13,808 nucleotides of DNA from Candidatus Moranbacteria bacterium UBA2206 (GTDB lineage Bacteria > Patescibacteriota > Minisyncoccia > Moranbacterales > UBA2206): assembly GCA_002328565.1 (NCBI GenBank), contig DCUU01000049.1, positions 1-13,808 of the forward strand, read 5' to 3'. This document shows positions 1 to 6,368 of the stretch, in pieces. The notes under the pieces were generated by a model. The model was not told the DNA's origin. It made no database searches and saw only the letters and a list, made by a program, of their open reading frames with translations. How positions within the stretch are numbered: position 1 is the stretch's first letter; every line of letters begins with the position of its first letter. The position numbers were made by a program, and so were the translations under genes.

Positions 1-272
1 GCCTTTGGCGGGGGTGTGCTGACTTCAAACATGTCGACAATTCCGTCCGTAAGCGGTTTCTCCGGACCCACCACTGTCAAATCGATTCTTTCCCTTTTCG
101 CAAATCTGCCAAGATTTGGGATGTCGTTCGCATGAATTGGTACATTTATTGCGCATTTACGTGTGCCCGCGTTTCCTGGAGCACAATAAACCTGTGAAAC
201 AAGTGGCGACTTAGAAATTTTTAATGCGAGAGCATGCTCCCTCCCGCCACTTCCGATCACTAGTATCTTCAT
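1..272 (-). CDS. purD: Phosphoribosylamine-glycine ligase (GARS), N-terminal fragment
   Basis: The gene runs off the left edge, leaving about 90 N-terminal residues. PurD joins phosphoribosylamine and glycine with ATP to make GAR, the second step of de novo purine synthesis in the cytoplasm. The fragment starts MKILVIGSGGREHALA, the PurD N-terminal nucleotide-fold signature, and has APGNAGT near residue 35 and VGPEKPLTDGIVD near residue 70; all three are diagnostic. The start is fixed by a strong AGGAGG at plus positions 281-286, about 8 bases before the ATG. A strong promoter lies at 387-415, so the gene is probably transcribed separately from the ABC-F gene upstream. Complete de novo purine synthesis is uncommon in CPR bacteria, so purD here is notable. 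Whether the ATP-grasp domain is intact cannot be seen. Confidence 0.93.
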   Translation of the reverse strand, partial: MKILVIGSGGREHALALKISKSPLVSQVYCAPGNAGTRKCAINVPIHANDIPNLGRFAKRERIDLTVVGPEKPLTDGIVDMFEVSTPPPK

Positions 273-335
273 AATACGATCCTCCTGAGTTAAAATTAGT
301 ATTTGTTTTCATGTGTAGCGCAAGACTAAAATAAT

Positions 336-370
336 AAAAAAATAAGATCCCTCCTTTCTTATCTTAAGAT
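336..370 (-). promoter_or_regulatory. Possible attenuator in the purD leader
   Basis: On the minus strand TAAGAT and ATCTTA (plus 361-366 and 343-348) form a 6-bp stem around a 12-base loop containing an orphan AAGGAGGG. Seven T residues (plus 336-342) follow at once. The palindrome ATCTTAAGAT at 361-370 shares the upstream arm, so two mutually exclusive hairpins are possible. The layout resembles a weak intrinsic terminator or attenuator between promoter and gene. The stem is short and AT-rich, so this may be chance. It is not a recognised purine riboswitch. Confidence 0.3.
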
Positions 371-386
371 TTATATTAATGTAGCT

Positions 387-415
387 ATTAAATATGCTGT
401 ATATTCCTTTGTCAA
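387..415 (-). promoter_or_regulatory. Sigma70-type promoter of purD
   Basis: On the minus strand a perfect -35 TTGACA (415-410) is followed by a 17-base spacer and a -10 TTTAAT (392-387, 5 of 6 matches). The predicted +1 is near 380, giving a purD leader of about 108 bases. It lies 48 bases beyond the ABC-F stop codon, which suggests purD has its own control. Confidence 0.7.
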
Positions 416-462
416 AAAGCTAAGGTTTTTAATTTAATCATTAAATCCCAAAAAATGCAAAT

Positions 463-1914
463 TTATTTCTCCAAATCCAAAACTTCATCAATCCTAATTT
501 GCGAAACGAATTCGGGGACGTGGCTGACCAGGATCATCGCGCCTTCGAAGGAATCCAGGGCTTTGGCGATGATGGGCAGATGGCGAAAGTTGATGTGGTT
601 GGTTGGTTCATCTAGAATCAAAAGTCCTGGCTCTTCAAGCATGAGGCGCGCGAAAGCCACAAGACCTTTTTGTCCCTCAGAAAGGGAACCAATTTTAGCG
701 TCGATGATTGTTTTGTCGATGAGAAAACCGGAAGCAACGGAGCGCATACGTTCTTCATCTTCATTTCGCATAACAGCGAAAAGGGAATTGCGCACAGTAT
801 CTTCAAAATTAAGCGTAGAAAAATCTTGACGGTAATATCCCACCCGAATGCCTTCGGTAATTTTTGCGCCCTTAGCGTGACCGGAAGCGAGAGATTCAAG
901 TAGGGTGCTTTTGCCAATGCCGTTTGGTCCGGCGAGGAGCAGATGAGTTTTTTTCTTGAGAGAAATTTTGACTTTCTTTTCTTCCGGTTCATGATTTTTC
1001 ATCACTGTGAGCGAAGAAATGTTGATTATCTCTCCGATTAGTCCAGCTTGCACGGGAATTTCAAAATCGCGAATGGCTTTGTCTTCTCGTCGGACGTCCA
1101 CTTTGGCCTCTTCCATCTCTTCGGCTTTGTCGCGCATCTTTCGAGCCACGAGTCGCATCTTGCCACCCTTGTTAGCAAAAAAGTTGGCTTTTTCTTTGTT
1201 GGCAATAATTTCTTTTTCATATTGGGCATTTTTCATTTTTTCTTTTTCAATTCGATCGGCAATTTCCGCCACTACTACATAGTAGTCGCCAAGATATTGT
1301 TCAACTTTGTGAGTGAAAATGTCCAAATAGAGCACGCCGTCGGTAAAAGAATTCAAAAAATCAGCGTCATGAGAAATTACAATGCAAGTTTTGTTATAAC
1401 TCATCAAAAATTGCGTGAGATGTTCGATGCCAGCATGGTCTAAATTGTTAGTCGGTTCGTCTAAAATCAAAAGATCTGGATCTTGAATTAAGGCGGAAGC
1501 TAAAAGCAGACGAGCCTGTTGTCCGCCAGAAAAAGATTTGATTATTTTGTCGTGTGGGGCTTTCAAATTTACAAGGTCTAGTACTTTGTCAATTTTCGGA
1601 TCAAGATTATACAGCTTTTCTGAAAAACATTTAGCAAAAAATTCTTTGACAGTGAGTGTCATTTGTTCGGCCGGAATAACTTGTTTGGCATAAGCAATTT
1701 TTAGAGCAGGATTAACATAGATAGAACCATCTTCTTCTCTTAAAGAGCCAGTAATCAAATTTAAAATAGTCGATTTCCCAGCGCCATTTTGTCCCATAAT
1801 AGTAATTTTGGTGCCTTGTCGGATGGAAAAAGAAGCCTCATCGAGGATGGTTTTGTTGTGGGCGTATTCAAAAGAAACTTTGTTAAATCTAACTGCGACG
1901 TCGTCTTTAGCCAT
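463..1914 (-). CDS. ABC-F family ATP-binding cassette protein
   Basis: A 483-aa protein with two ABC ATPase domains and no membrane segment, which is the ABC-F architecture. Family members bind the ribosomal E site and act as translation factors or protect against ribosome-targeting antibiotics. Domain 1 has Walker A GQNGAGKST (41-49), signature SFSGGQ (127-132), Walker B LLILDEPTNNLD (148-159) and an H-loop near 181. A charged coiled-coil linker (about 211-285) follows. Domain 2 has Walker A GPNGIGKST (329-337), signature LSEGQ (411-415) and LLILDEPTNHIN (431-442). Two departures stand out: the second signature is LSEGQ rather than LSGGQ, and the D-loop Asp is Asn (NHIN for NHLD). It is shorter than EttA or Uup (about 550-635 aa). 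No SD precedes the start. The subfamily (EttA, Uup or resistance type) is not assignable here. Confidence 0.93.
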   Translation of the reverse strand: MAKDDVAVRFNKVSFEYAHNKTILDEASFSIRQGTKITIMGQNGAGKSTILNLITGSLREEDGSIYVNPALKIAYAKQVIPAEQMTLTVKEFFAKCFSEKLYNLDPKIDKVLDLVNLKAPHDKIIKSFSGGQQARLLLASALIQDPDLLILDEPTNNLDHAGIEHLTQFLMSYNKTCIVISHDADFLNSFTDGVLYLDIFTHKVEQYLGDYYVVVAEIADRIEKEKMKNAQYEKEIIANKEKANFFANKGGKMRLVARKMRDKAEEMEEAKVDVRREDKAIRDFEIPVQAGLIGEIINISSLTVMKNHEPEEKKVKISLKKKTHLLLAGPNGIGKSTLLESLASGHAKGAKITEGIRVGYYRQDFSTLNFEDTVRNSLFAVMRNEDEERMRSVASGFLIDKTIIDAKIGSLSEGQKGLVAFARLMLEEPGLLILDEPTNHINFRHLPIIAKALDSFEGAMILVSHVPEFVSQIRIDEVLDLEK

Positions 1915-1958
1915 AATATTGGAATAAGTTAAATGAATAAAAAAAGCACTGAGTTTTT

Positions 1959-1987
1959 ATTCTAGCGTAGTTTTGAAAATTTGGGAA
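1959..1987 (-). promoter_or_regulatory. Candidate promoter of the ABC-F gene
   Basis: On the minus strand TTCCCA (1987-1982, 4 of 6 matches to -35) is separated by 17 bases from TAGAAT (1964-1959, 5 of 6 matches to -10). The predicted +1 is near 1952, about 38 bases before the ATG. It is a moderate match in an AT-rich gap. Confidence 0.4.
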
Positions 1988-2024
1988 GAGCATTGACACT
2001 AAAAAACATTCTTTTGGAATATAA

Positions 2025-2138
2025 TTATATTTTTATTGTATTATATCCATTACTCTTGGTGGACTACTCCATCTCCTACTTGTAATTGCTGTTATTTTAG
2101 TTATAATAAGATTACTACAAGATCGAAAAATTATTTAA
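2025..2138 (+). pseudogene. Start-less remnant of an lmo0937/DUF5670-type mini membrane protein
   Basis: The frame from 2025 to the TAA at 2136-2138 reads about 37 codons ending ITLGGLLHLLLVIAVI followed by IIRLLQDRKII. This matches the core I recall for the lmo0937 (DUF5670) family, with a Gly-Gly-(L/F)-(I/L)-His turn, a second hydrophobic helix and a basic tail; intact members are about 50 aa with two short helices. No ATG, GTG or TTG exists in frame after the upstream stop (TAA 2022-2024). The hydrophobic first helix appears in another frame (about 2015-2047, reading NIIIFLLYYI). This suggests a frameshift within the first helix, or a non-canonical start such as ATT. It sits just upstream of two envelope-type genes. 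Family recognition is from memory of the motif. Confidence 0.5.
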
Positions 2139-2157
2139 TCTAAAACATATATTATAT

Positions 2158-2430
2158 ATGGAAACAGTGATGAAAGCAGATATCTTCTTTTTTATCTCCT
2201 CGGTGGCGACAGTGGTGCTGGCAGTGTTATTTTCTATTGGCTTGTTTTATTTCATCAAAGCTGGCAGAAATTTATATCTAATTTCAGAAAAACTACAGGA
2301 TAATTTCCAAGAGTCAAAAGAATTTATCCTAGAACTCAAGGAAAGACTGGAAAATAATATTGTCTTTCGAATGTTTTTCCCGCCAGCGCGCCGAAAGAAA
2401 CAAAAAGAAGAGAAAAAGAATAAAAAATAG
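2158..2430 (+). CDS. Small single-pass membrane protein, function unknown
   Basis: A 90-aa protein with one hydrophobic segment (about residues 8-33, FFFISSVATVVLAVLFSIG onward), a helical amphipathic region rich in Glu, Lys and Leu (about 40-66), and a very basic tail (RRKKQKEEKKNKK). The likely topology is a short outer N-terminus, one helix and a cytoplasmic charged tail, judged from the positive-inside rule. It lies 31 bases before a YtxH-like gene on the same strand, and paired genes of this form are typical of Gram-positive and CPR envelope or stress proteins. The first ATG is used; a second Met lies at residue 5. No SD is visible. No family is assigned. Confidence 0.7.
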   Translation: METVMKADIFFFISSVATVVLAVLFSIGLFYFIKAGRNLYLISEKLQDNFQESKEFILELKERLENNIVFRMFFPPARRKKQKEEKKNKK

Positions 2431-2461
2431 GCTAATTAACTAATTAATTTAAATAAATATT

Positions 2462-2857
2462 ATGCAAAAGAAAAAAGACAATTCAAAAGTGATTAAGTTA
2501 GCGGTCATCGGTGCAAGCCTAGCTGGCGTAGCTGCAACCGCTTATTTTTTCTTCGGACCAAAAGGTAAAAAGCATCGTGAACATGCCAAATCTTGGGCAA
2601 TCAAGATGAAAGGGGAGGTTGTCGAAAGACTGGAAAAAGCCAAGGAAATTACCGAGCCAATTTATCTTGAAATTATCGACGCAGTCTCAAAGGAATATGC
2701 TAAAGAAAAAAGAGCAACCAAAGCTGAAATTGAAGCTATCGCCAATGATCTCAAAAAACACTGGAAATCGATAAGTAAGCTGGCAATTTCTGCTAAGCGT
2801 GATGTCGCCAAAGATGCTTCTCGCGTTATGAGAGTAGCTAAGAAAATCAAAAAATAG
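2462..2857 (+). CDS. YtxH-like membrane-anchored helical protein
   Basis: A 131-aa protein with a basic N-terminus, one hydrophobic segment (about residues 11-30) ending in the YtxH-like turn FFGPKGKKHRE (30-40), and a long charged helical domain (about 41-131) rich in Lys, Ala and Glu. YtxH-family proteins have this design: a membrane anchor with glycine-rich exit and a cytoplasmic coiled-coil-like tail. They are often stress-linked, but their biochemical role is unknown. The gene probably shares a transcript with the 90-aa membrane protein 31 bases upstream. It lacks an SD (upstream sequence is only A and T). A promoter for the next unit begins 16 bases after its stop codon. Confidence 0.75.
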   Translation: MQKKKDNSKVIKLAVIGASLAGVAATAYFFFGPKGKKHREHAKSWAIKMKGEVVERLEKAKEITEPIYLEIIDAVSKEYAKEKRATKAEIEAIANDLKKHWKSISKLAISAKRDVAKDASRVMRVAKKIKK

Positions 2858-2873
2858 ACATAAAAAATAGGCA

Positions 2874-2902
2874 TTGACGAAATGTGAAGACAGGACTATT
2901 AT
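2874..2902 (+). promoter_or_regulatory. Strong sigma70-type promoter upstream of the 48-aa/HNH unit
   Basis: TTGACG (2874-2879, 5 of 6) and TATTAT (2897-2902, 5 of 6) are separated by exactly 17 bases. This is one of the best promoter matches in the window. The predicted +1 is 2909, the A of an ATG that opens a 13-codon mini-ORF. Confidence 0.7.
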
Positions 2903-2908
2903 TGAGAT

Positions 2909-2950
2909 ATGAAAACTCAATCAAAAATTTTTTATAGAAAGCCACTTTAA
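2909..2950 (+). CDS. Possible leaderless 13-aa leader peptide
   Basis: ATG at 2909-2911 opens a frame encoding MKTQSKIFYRKPL and ending with TAA at 2948-2950. The ATG coincides with the predicted transcription start, so the message would be leaderless. The stop codon lies in the loop of the terminator hairpin at 2938-2961, so a ribosome reaching the end would cover the 5' arm. This is the geometry of a translation-coupled attenuator. A frame of 13 codons can arise by chance, so this is a candidate only. Confidence 0.3.
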   Translation: MKTQSKIFYRKPL

Positions 2951-2971
2951 TCGGTGGCTTTTTTTGTTTTT
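2938..2971 (+). terminator. Rho-independent terminator or attenuator
   Basis: AAAGCCAC (2938-2945) pairs with GTGGCTTT (2954-2961) across an 8-base loop, followed by a T-rich tract to 2971. It lies only about 30-55 bases after the predicted transcription start at 2909 and before the next gene's start at 3039. It therefore either ends a tiny RNA or attenuates the downstream unit. Confidence 0.8.
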
Positions 2972-3038
2972 GTCCTTTAAAATAAATTTTCTAGGCCGTG
3001 GGAGTTTCAACGAAACTTTAATTTTTAAGGAGGGCGGT

Positions 3039-3185
3039 ATGGAAACAATAAAAACAATAACTGTGTCTGTGTTTGTGTATGGATGGATTTATGGAGAACA
3101 ATTTTACTGTTTCATGATAAGAAGAAAGGAAAAATATGAATATCATGAGATATCAAAATGTAGCCAGTGCTTAACTCTTCGATAG
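3039..3185 (+). CDS. 48-aa orphan protein with C-terminal CxxC
   Basis: The ATG at 3039 is chosen because an AAGGAGGG SD (3027-3034) lies at ideal spacing; the frame is open further upstream but overlaps the terminator. The product, starting METIKTITVSVFVYGWIYG, has a short hydrophobic/aromatic N-terminal half, a basic patch (IRRKEKY, about 27-33) and a C-terminal SKCSQC with one CxxC. It lies 15 bases before the HNH-like gene and both have good SDs, so the two are probably co-transcribed. No family is recognised. A small partner or accessory of the Zn-binding protein is conceivable but unsupported by homology. The hairpin AGTTTC-AAC-GAAACT at 3003-3017 in its leader may also affect expression. 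Confidence 0.55.
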   Translation: METIKTITVSVFVYGWIYGEQFYCFMIRRKEKYEYHEISKCSQCLTLR

Positions 3186-3200
3186 CTGGGAGGTGAAAAA

Positions 3201-3470
3201 ATGAAGCAACCGAAAAAGAAAAAGAAACTCTTGGGAATGTGTCCAAAATGTCTCAGAATCAGAGTTCTGACAAAGCATCATATCCATCCGCAAAGGCATT
3301 TCACTCAGAAAAATCCCGAATACTTATTTTTGTGTCGGGATTGTCATTCCGAACTTGAGAAAGAAATTCCTCACGCCAAAATCAGAATGTCTCAATACGA
3401 AGAAATAGCCAGAGACTTTCTAATGAGAGATAAAGGCCAGGAAAATATGGCCAGTATGACGCAAGCATAA
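3201..3470 (+). CDS. HNH-nuclease-like zinc-binding protein
   Basis: An 89-aa protein with a lysine-rich N-terminus, then CPKC (14-17), TKHHIHP (24-30), and LCRDCHSELEK (44-54). The paired Cys residues and the HH...CxxCH layout match the small HNH (beta-beta-alpha-metal) fold, where two CxxC pairs bind structural zinc and the HH and final His form the active site. The usual central Asn is not obvious (PEYLFLCRDCH where many have N before the second CxxC), so catalysis is uncertain. It could instead be a DNA- or RNA-binding zinc protein. The SD GGGAGGTG (3188-3195) fixes the start. A bidirectional terminator follows 49 bases after the stop. No methyltransferase or specificity subunit adjoins it, so a restriction system is not indicated. 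Confidence 0.75.
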   Translation: MKQPKKKKKLLGMCPKCLRIRVLTKHHIHPQRHFTQKNPEYLFLCRDCHSELEKEIPHAKIRMSQYEEIARDFLMRDKGQENMASMTQA

Positions 3471-3515
3471 TCTTGAGCGGGAGGAGAATGATTTGATTAT
3501 TAAATTTAGTGCAAA

Positions 3516-3552
3516 AAAGGGAAGGTACGAATAACTTCGTTACCTTCCTTTT
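3516..3552. terminator. Bidirectional rho-independent terminator
   Basis: GGAAGGTA (3520-3527) pairs with TACCTTCC (3541-3548), extended inward by CGAA/TTCG around a small loop with one bulged T. T residues follow on the plus strand (3549-3552), and the A-run at 3513-3518 supplies a six-T tract on the minus strand. It can end both the plus-strand HNH unit and the convergent minus-strand operon whose last gene stops at 3570. Confidence 0.85.
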
Positions 3553-3569
3553 AAATTTCTAAAAAAATT

Positions 3570-4154
3570 CTATTTTCTTTTTTGAATAGTTTGTCTTCTG
3601 AAAAAACAAACAGAAACAATTATAATATTAGCTATAAAAATTGTTGTGATGTAGGTGGTGGTCAAAAGATTGTATTGGTCGTTAGAAATTATGGCTAATA
3701 AATCTACCAAAGCCATCATAGCCCAAAAAGAAATTGTTTCACTCCACGGGTCAACAAATGATTTTCGAATAGTTGGGATATAGCCAATGCCATCGATAGC
3801 GGAAACCATAAAAAGTGCGAGCAAAGGACTTTCTAGTTGCCACCAAAATATGATGGCGAGAAAAGCCAGTGCGAGAATAATTTTGTCACTTTTTGTGATA
3901 TTTTTTGTGCCATATTTAAAAGAAAGTAGAAGTGTGAAAAGTACTAAAATAGTTCCGACAATCAAACTGATGCTACCAAATTTTCCACCTCCATGCAGAA
4001 GCGCAACGGTGGCTGTGATTTGAGTGATGCTCCAAATAAGCCAAGTGTATAAATGGGGTTTGGTTTTTTTCGCAAAAATATCTTTCAGATAGGGGATAAA
4101 TCCAATAACTGTGAGAATAGATGCAACGATAGCGATTATTAATTTTAAATGCAT
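3570..4154 (-). CDS. PQ-loop-like integral membrane protein with two repeats
   Basis: A 194-aa protein with about seven hydrophobic helices (roughly 1-22, 36-54, 58-79, 91-108, 110-127, 141-157, 165-185). Two internal repeats are visible: GFIPYLKDIFAKKTKPHLYT (18-37, continuing WLIW) and GIGYIPTIRKSFVDPWSETI (122-141, continuing SFW). Each has a helix-breaking Pro followed by a loop and a Ser/Thr-Trp helix start, as in the PQ-loop/SWEET fold, though the canonical Gln is replaced (IPYL, IPTI). That fold carries sugars, amino acids or other small solutes, or serves as a receptor. It is the last gene of a six-gene minus-strand run, 9 bases after the methyltransferase. Substrate unknown; no SD. 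Confidence 0.7.
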   Translation of the reverse strand: MHLKLIIAIVASILTVIGFIPYLKDIFAKKTKPHLYTWLIWSITQITATVALLHGGGKFGSISLIVGTILVLFTLLLSFKYGTKNITKSDKIILALAFLAIIFWWQLESPLLALFMVSAIDGIGYIPTIRKSFVDPWSETISFWAMMALVDLLAIISNDQYNLLTTTYITTIFIANIIIVSVCFFRRQTIQKRK

Positions 4155-4163
4155 TAAGGTCGA

Positions 4164-4856
4164 CTAATTATTTGGTTGATCAATTTCTTTTTTTCTAAAA
4201 ACAATATTCCACTGACCAAGAACTGAAAAATTGTCACCAGCTATTTTTTCATCAACAAAATCAGGCTCAATATCTAAATTATATTTAGTTGCTAATTCTT
4301 GTAGTTCTTCAAGGCTGAAATTATGATGAAGACCTCTAAAACCTTCTTCATTTCTTGTCCAAGTTAATCCCTTGTCATTAATTATTTTTTCATTATCTTG
4401 GGCTGGATGTTTATCGGAGTTAACTCTTAAAAAAAATAATCCACCCGGTTTCAGAACTCTAACTGCTTCAGAAAAAGCAATTTCTGCTCCTTGCCAATTA
4501 TTATGTTGCATGGCCTGTATGCTAATTACTGTGTTATAGGTATTATCTCGAAAGGGTAAATTATGGAAATTTCCACGGACTAATTTAGCATCAGTTTTTT
4601 CGGTGTTCTGTTTTTCTTTAGTTATTTTTATACCTTCTTCAGTTAGCTCAAGTCCAACAACATTGTAGCCAGCCTTAGCTAGTGGTATTAATTGTCGACC
4701 TTCGCCTGAGCCTATATCTAGGATATCTGGCCCAATTTCATTCTTATGTTTTTCAACAAATTTAAGAAAGTGTTGTTCAGGAGATTTTCCCTCCCCCCAG
4801 CCTTTTTTAAATTTATTCTCCCAAACTCCACCAGAATTTGGTAATTGTTCATGCAT
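4164..4856 (-). CDS. Class I SAM-dependent methyltransferase
   Basis: A 230-aa cytoplasmic enzyme of the Methyltransf_11 type. It transfers the SAM methyl group to an unidentified small molecule or polymer, releasing SAH. Motif I is ILDIGSGEGR (45-54), the acidic residue at the end of beta-2 is in VGLEL (67-71), an acidic or polar motif II region is near VRGNFHNLPF (93-102), and motif III is RVLKPGGLFFLRV (133-145). The C-terminal region has HHNFSLEEL (157-165) and no recognisable substrate domain. It follows ahcY by 37 bases, so SAH made here is removed by the adjacent gene product. No SD is seen. Acceptor unknown. Confidence 0.88.
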   Translation of the reverse strand: MHEQLPNSGGVWENKFKKGWGEGKSPEQHFLKFVEKHKNEIGPDILDIGSGEGRQLIPLAKAGYNVVGLELTEEGIKITKEKQNTEKTDAKLVRGNFHNLPFRDNTYNTVISIQAMQHNNWQGAEIAFSEAVRVLKPGGLFFLRVNSDKHPAQDNEKIINDKGLTWTRNEEGFRGLHHNFSLEELQELATKYNLDIEPDFVDEKIAGDNFSVLGQWNIVFRKKEIDQPNN

Positions 4857-4893
4857 AACTTTATCTTAATTTTTGAAAAATATAAAAAATTAT

Positions 4894-6306
4894 CTAATAC
4901 CGATAATTTTCTGATTTATATGGACCATCAACGGGTGTGTTGATATAGGCGGCTTGTTTTTTGGTAAGTTTGGTCAAAGACACTCCAAGTTTCCCTAGGT
5001 GCAATCTCGCCACTTCCTCATCTAATTTTTTGGGCAGAGTGTAAACTCCAATAGCATGTTTATTTTCCCAAAGTTCCAATTGCGCCAAGACTTGATTGGT
5101 GAAGGAAGTGCTCATGACAAAACTTGGATGCCCCGTAGCATTGCCAAGATTAACTAGTCGGCCTTGCGAAAGAAGCACAATAGCGTGTCCGTCAGGAAAG
5201 ACATATTTGTCCACTTGCGGTTTGATATTTATTTTTTCAATTCCACTATATTTTTCCAATTTCTCAACCTGAATTTCATTGTCAAAATGTCCGATGTTGC
5301 AAACAATCGCTTCATCTTTCATTTTTTCCATATGAGAAATTGTGATGATATCCTGGTTGCCCGTGGCGGTTACATAGATATTGCCTTCACCCAGCGTTTC
5401 TTCCACAGTCTTTATTTCAAAACCTTCCATCGAAGCTTGCAAAGCGCAAATCGGATCAATTTCGGTGATGATAACGCGCGCGCCAAGACCTTTCATGCTT
5501 TGGGCGCAACCTTTGCCGACGTCGCCATATCCACAAACAACTACAACCTTTCCCGCCACCATCACATCTGTTCCGCGTTTGATGCCATCCGCCAAACTTT
5601 CTCGACAACCATAAAGATTGTCAAACTTACTTTTGGTCACACTGTCATTGACATTAATCGCTGGAAAAAGCAATCTCTTTTTTTCAAACATTTGATAGAG
5701 TCGATGCGCGCCCGTAGTTGTTTCTTCGGAAACTCCTTTGACATCTTGAATTATTTTGCTCCAAAAAGTTTTGTTTTCGCTATAAATTTTAGTGATAATT
5801 TTCATGAGTTCTTTTTCATCTTCAGTTTTTCCAGAATAATTTTGCTTGAGTAACTTAGGATTTTTTTCAAGCTCCACGCCCAAATGAAGCATGAGGGTGG
5901 CGTCGCCTCCGTCATCCACAATCAAATTCGGACCTAGGTTTTTGCCAAAGTTGAAAGCTTGCTGGGTACACCACCAATAATCTTCTAATGTTTCTCCCTT
6001 CCAAGCAAAAACCGGAATGCCGGCTTTGGCGATGGCGGCGGCGGCGTGATCTTGAGTGGAATAGATATTACAAGAAACCCAACGCACGGATGCGCCTAGT
6101 TCAACCAGCGTTTCAATGAGTACCGCCGTTTGAATAGTCATATGCAGACTCCCCAAAATACGCGCGCCTCGGAGAGGTTTCTTTTTGCCAAATTTTTTTC
6201 GCAATGCCATAAGCCCCGGCATTTCTTTCTCGGCGATAATAATTTCGTTTCGCCCATACTGCGCCAAGCCAATATCTTTGATTTTGTAATCTTGTATTTT
6301 GTCCAT
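4894..6306 (-). CDS. ahcY: S-adenosylhomocysteine hydrolase (adenosylhomocysteinase)
   Basis: A 470-aa NAD-dependent enzyme that splits S-adenosylhomocysteine into adenosine and homocysteine, removing the product inhibitor of methyltransferases. Visible landmarks are DDGGDATLMLH (131-141), SEETTTG (193-199), VTKSKFDNLYGC (223-234, with catalytic Lys225, Asp229, Asn230 and Cys234), the NAD fold CGYGDVGKG (258-266), His340 in NIGHFDNE, LVNLGNATGHPSFVMS (384-399) and the C-terminus YKSENYRY, which closes the neighbour's NAD site. The insertion at about 150-190 is the bacterial-type loop absent from animal enzymes. All catalytic residues are present, so it is probably active. It sits between the PfkB kinase and a methyltransferase. 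A partial AAGG lies before the ATG. Confidence 0.98.
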   Translation of the reverse strand: MDKIQDYKIKDIGLAQYGRNEIIIAEKEMPGLMALRKKFGKKKPLRGARILGSLHMTIQTAVLIETLVELGASVRWVSCNIYSTQDHAAAAIAKAGIPVFAWKGETLEDYWWCTQQAFNFGKNLGPNLIVDDGGDATLMLHLGVELEKNPKLLKQNYSGKTEDEKELMKIITKIYSENKTFWSKIIQDVKGVSEETTTGAHRLYQMFEKKRLLFPAINVNDSVTKSKFDNLYGCRESLADGIKRGTDVMVAGKVVVVCGYGDVGKGCAQSMKGLGARVIITEIDPICALQASMEGFEIKTVEETLGEGNIYVTATGNQDIITISHMEKMKDEAIVCNIGHFDNEIQVEKLEKYSGIEKINIKPQVDKYVFPDGHAIVLLSQGRLVNLGNATGHPSFVMSTSFTNQVLAQLELWENKHAIGVYTLPKKLDEEVARLHLGKLGVSLTKLTKKQAAYINTPVDGPYKSENYRY

Positions 6307-6318
6307 TTACCTTGTTAA

Positions 6319-6336
6319 ATAAGATTTGAATCTTAT
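6319..6336. promoter_or_regulatory. Palindrome in the ahcY leader
   Basis: ATAAGATTTGAATCTTAT forms two 8-base arms around TG, 13 bases upstream of the ahcY start. It could be a leader hairpin near the ribosome site or a repressor half-site pair. The same TAAGAT/ATCTTA arms occur in the purD leader (343-366). No known operator is recognised. AT-rich palindromes occur often by chance. Confidence 0.35.
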
Positions 6337-6368
6337 AACTTAAGACGCAACTTATTTTTTTAATTAAA

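Noticed and set aside
241..315. A minus-strand mini-ORF starting MKTNTNF that overlaps the purD start
   Set aside because: It has no SD of its own at good spacing, and its 3' part is just another frame of purD, so it is probably chance.
1993..2025. TTGACA and TATAAT upstream of the small membrane protein genes
   Set aside because: Both hexamers are perfect, but the spacer is 21 bases, too long for a normal sigma70 promoter. They may still contribute with other elements, but I cannot support a call.
3201..3470. The HNH-like gene as part of a restriction, homing or CRISPR-like system
   Set aside because: No adjacent methyltransferase of the DNA type, intron, transposase or repeat array is present. 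The nearby methyltransferase belongs to the convergent ahcY operon.
5164..5853. A 229-codon plus-strand frame opposite ahcY
   Set aside because: It lies wholly antisense to a gene with intact catalytic motifs. Its product has the Phe/Asn/His-rich look of an antisense shadow.
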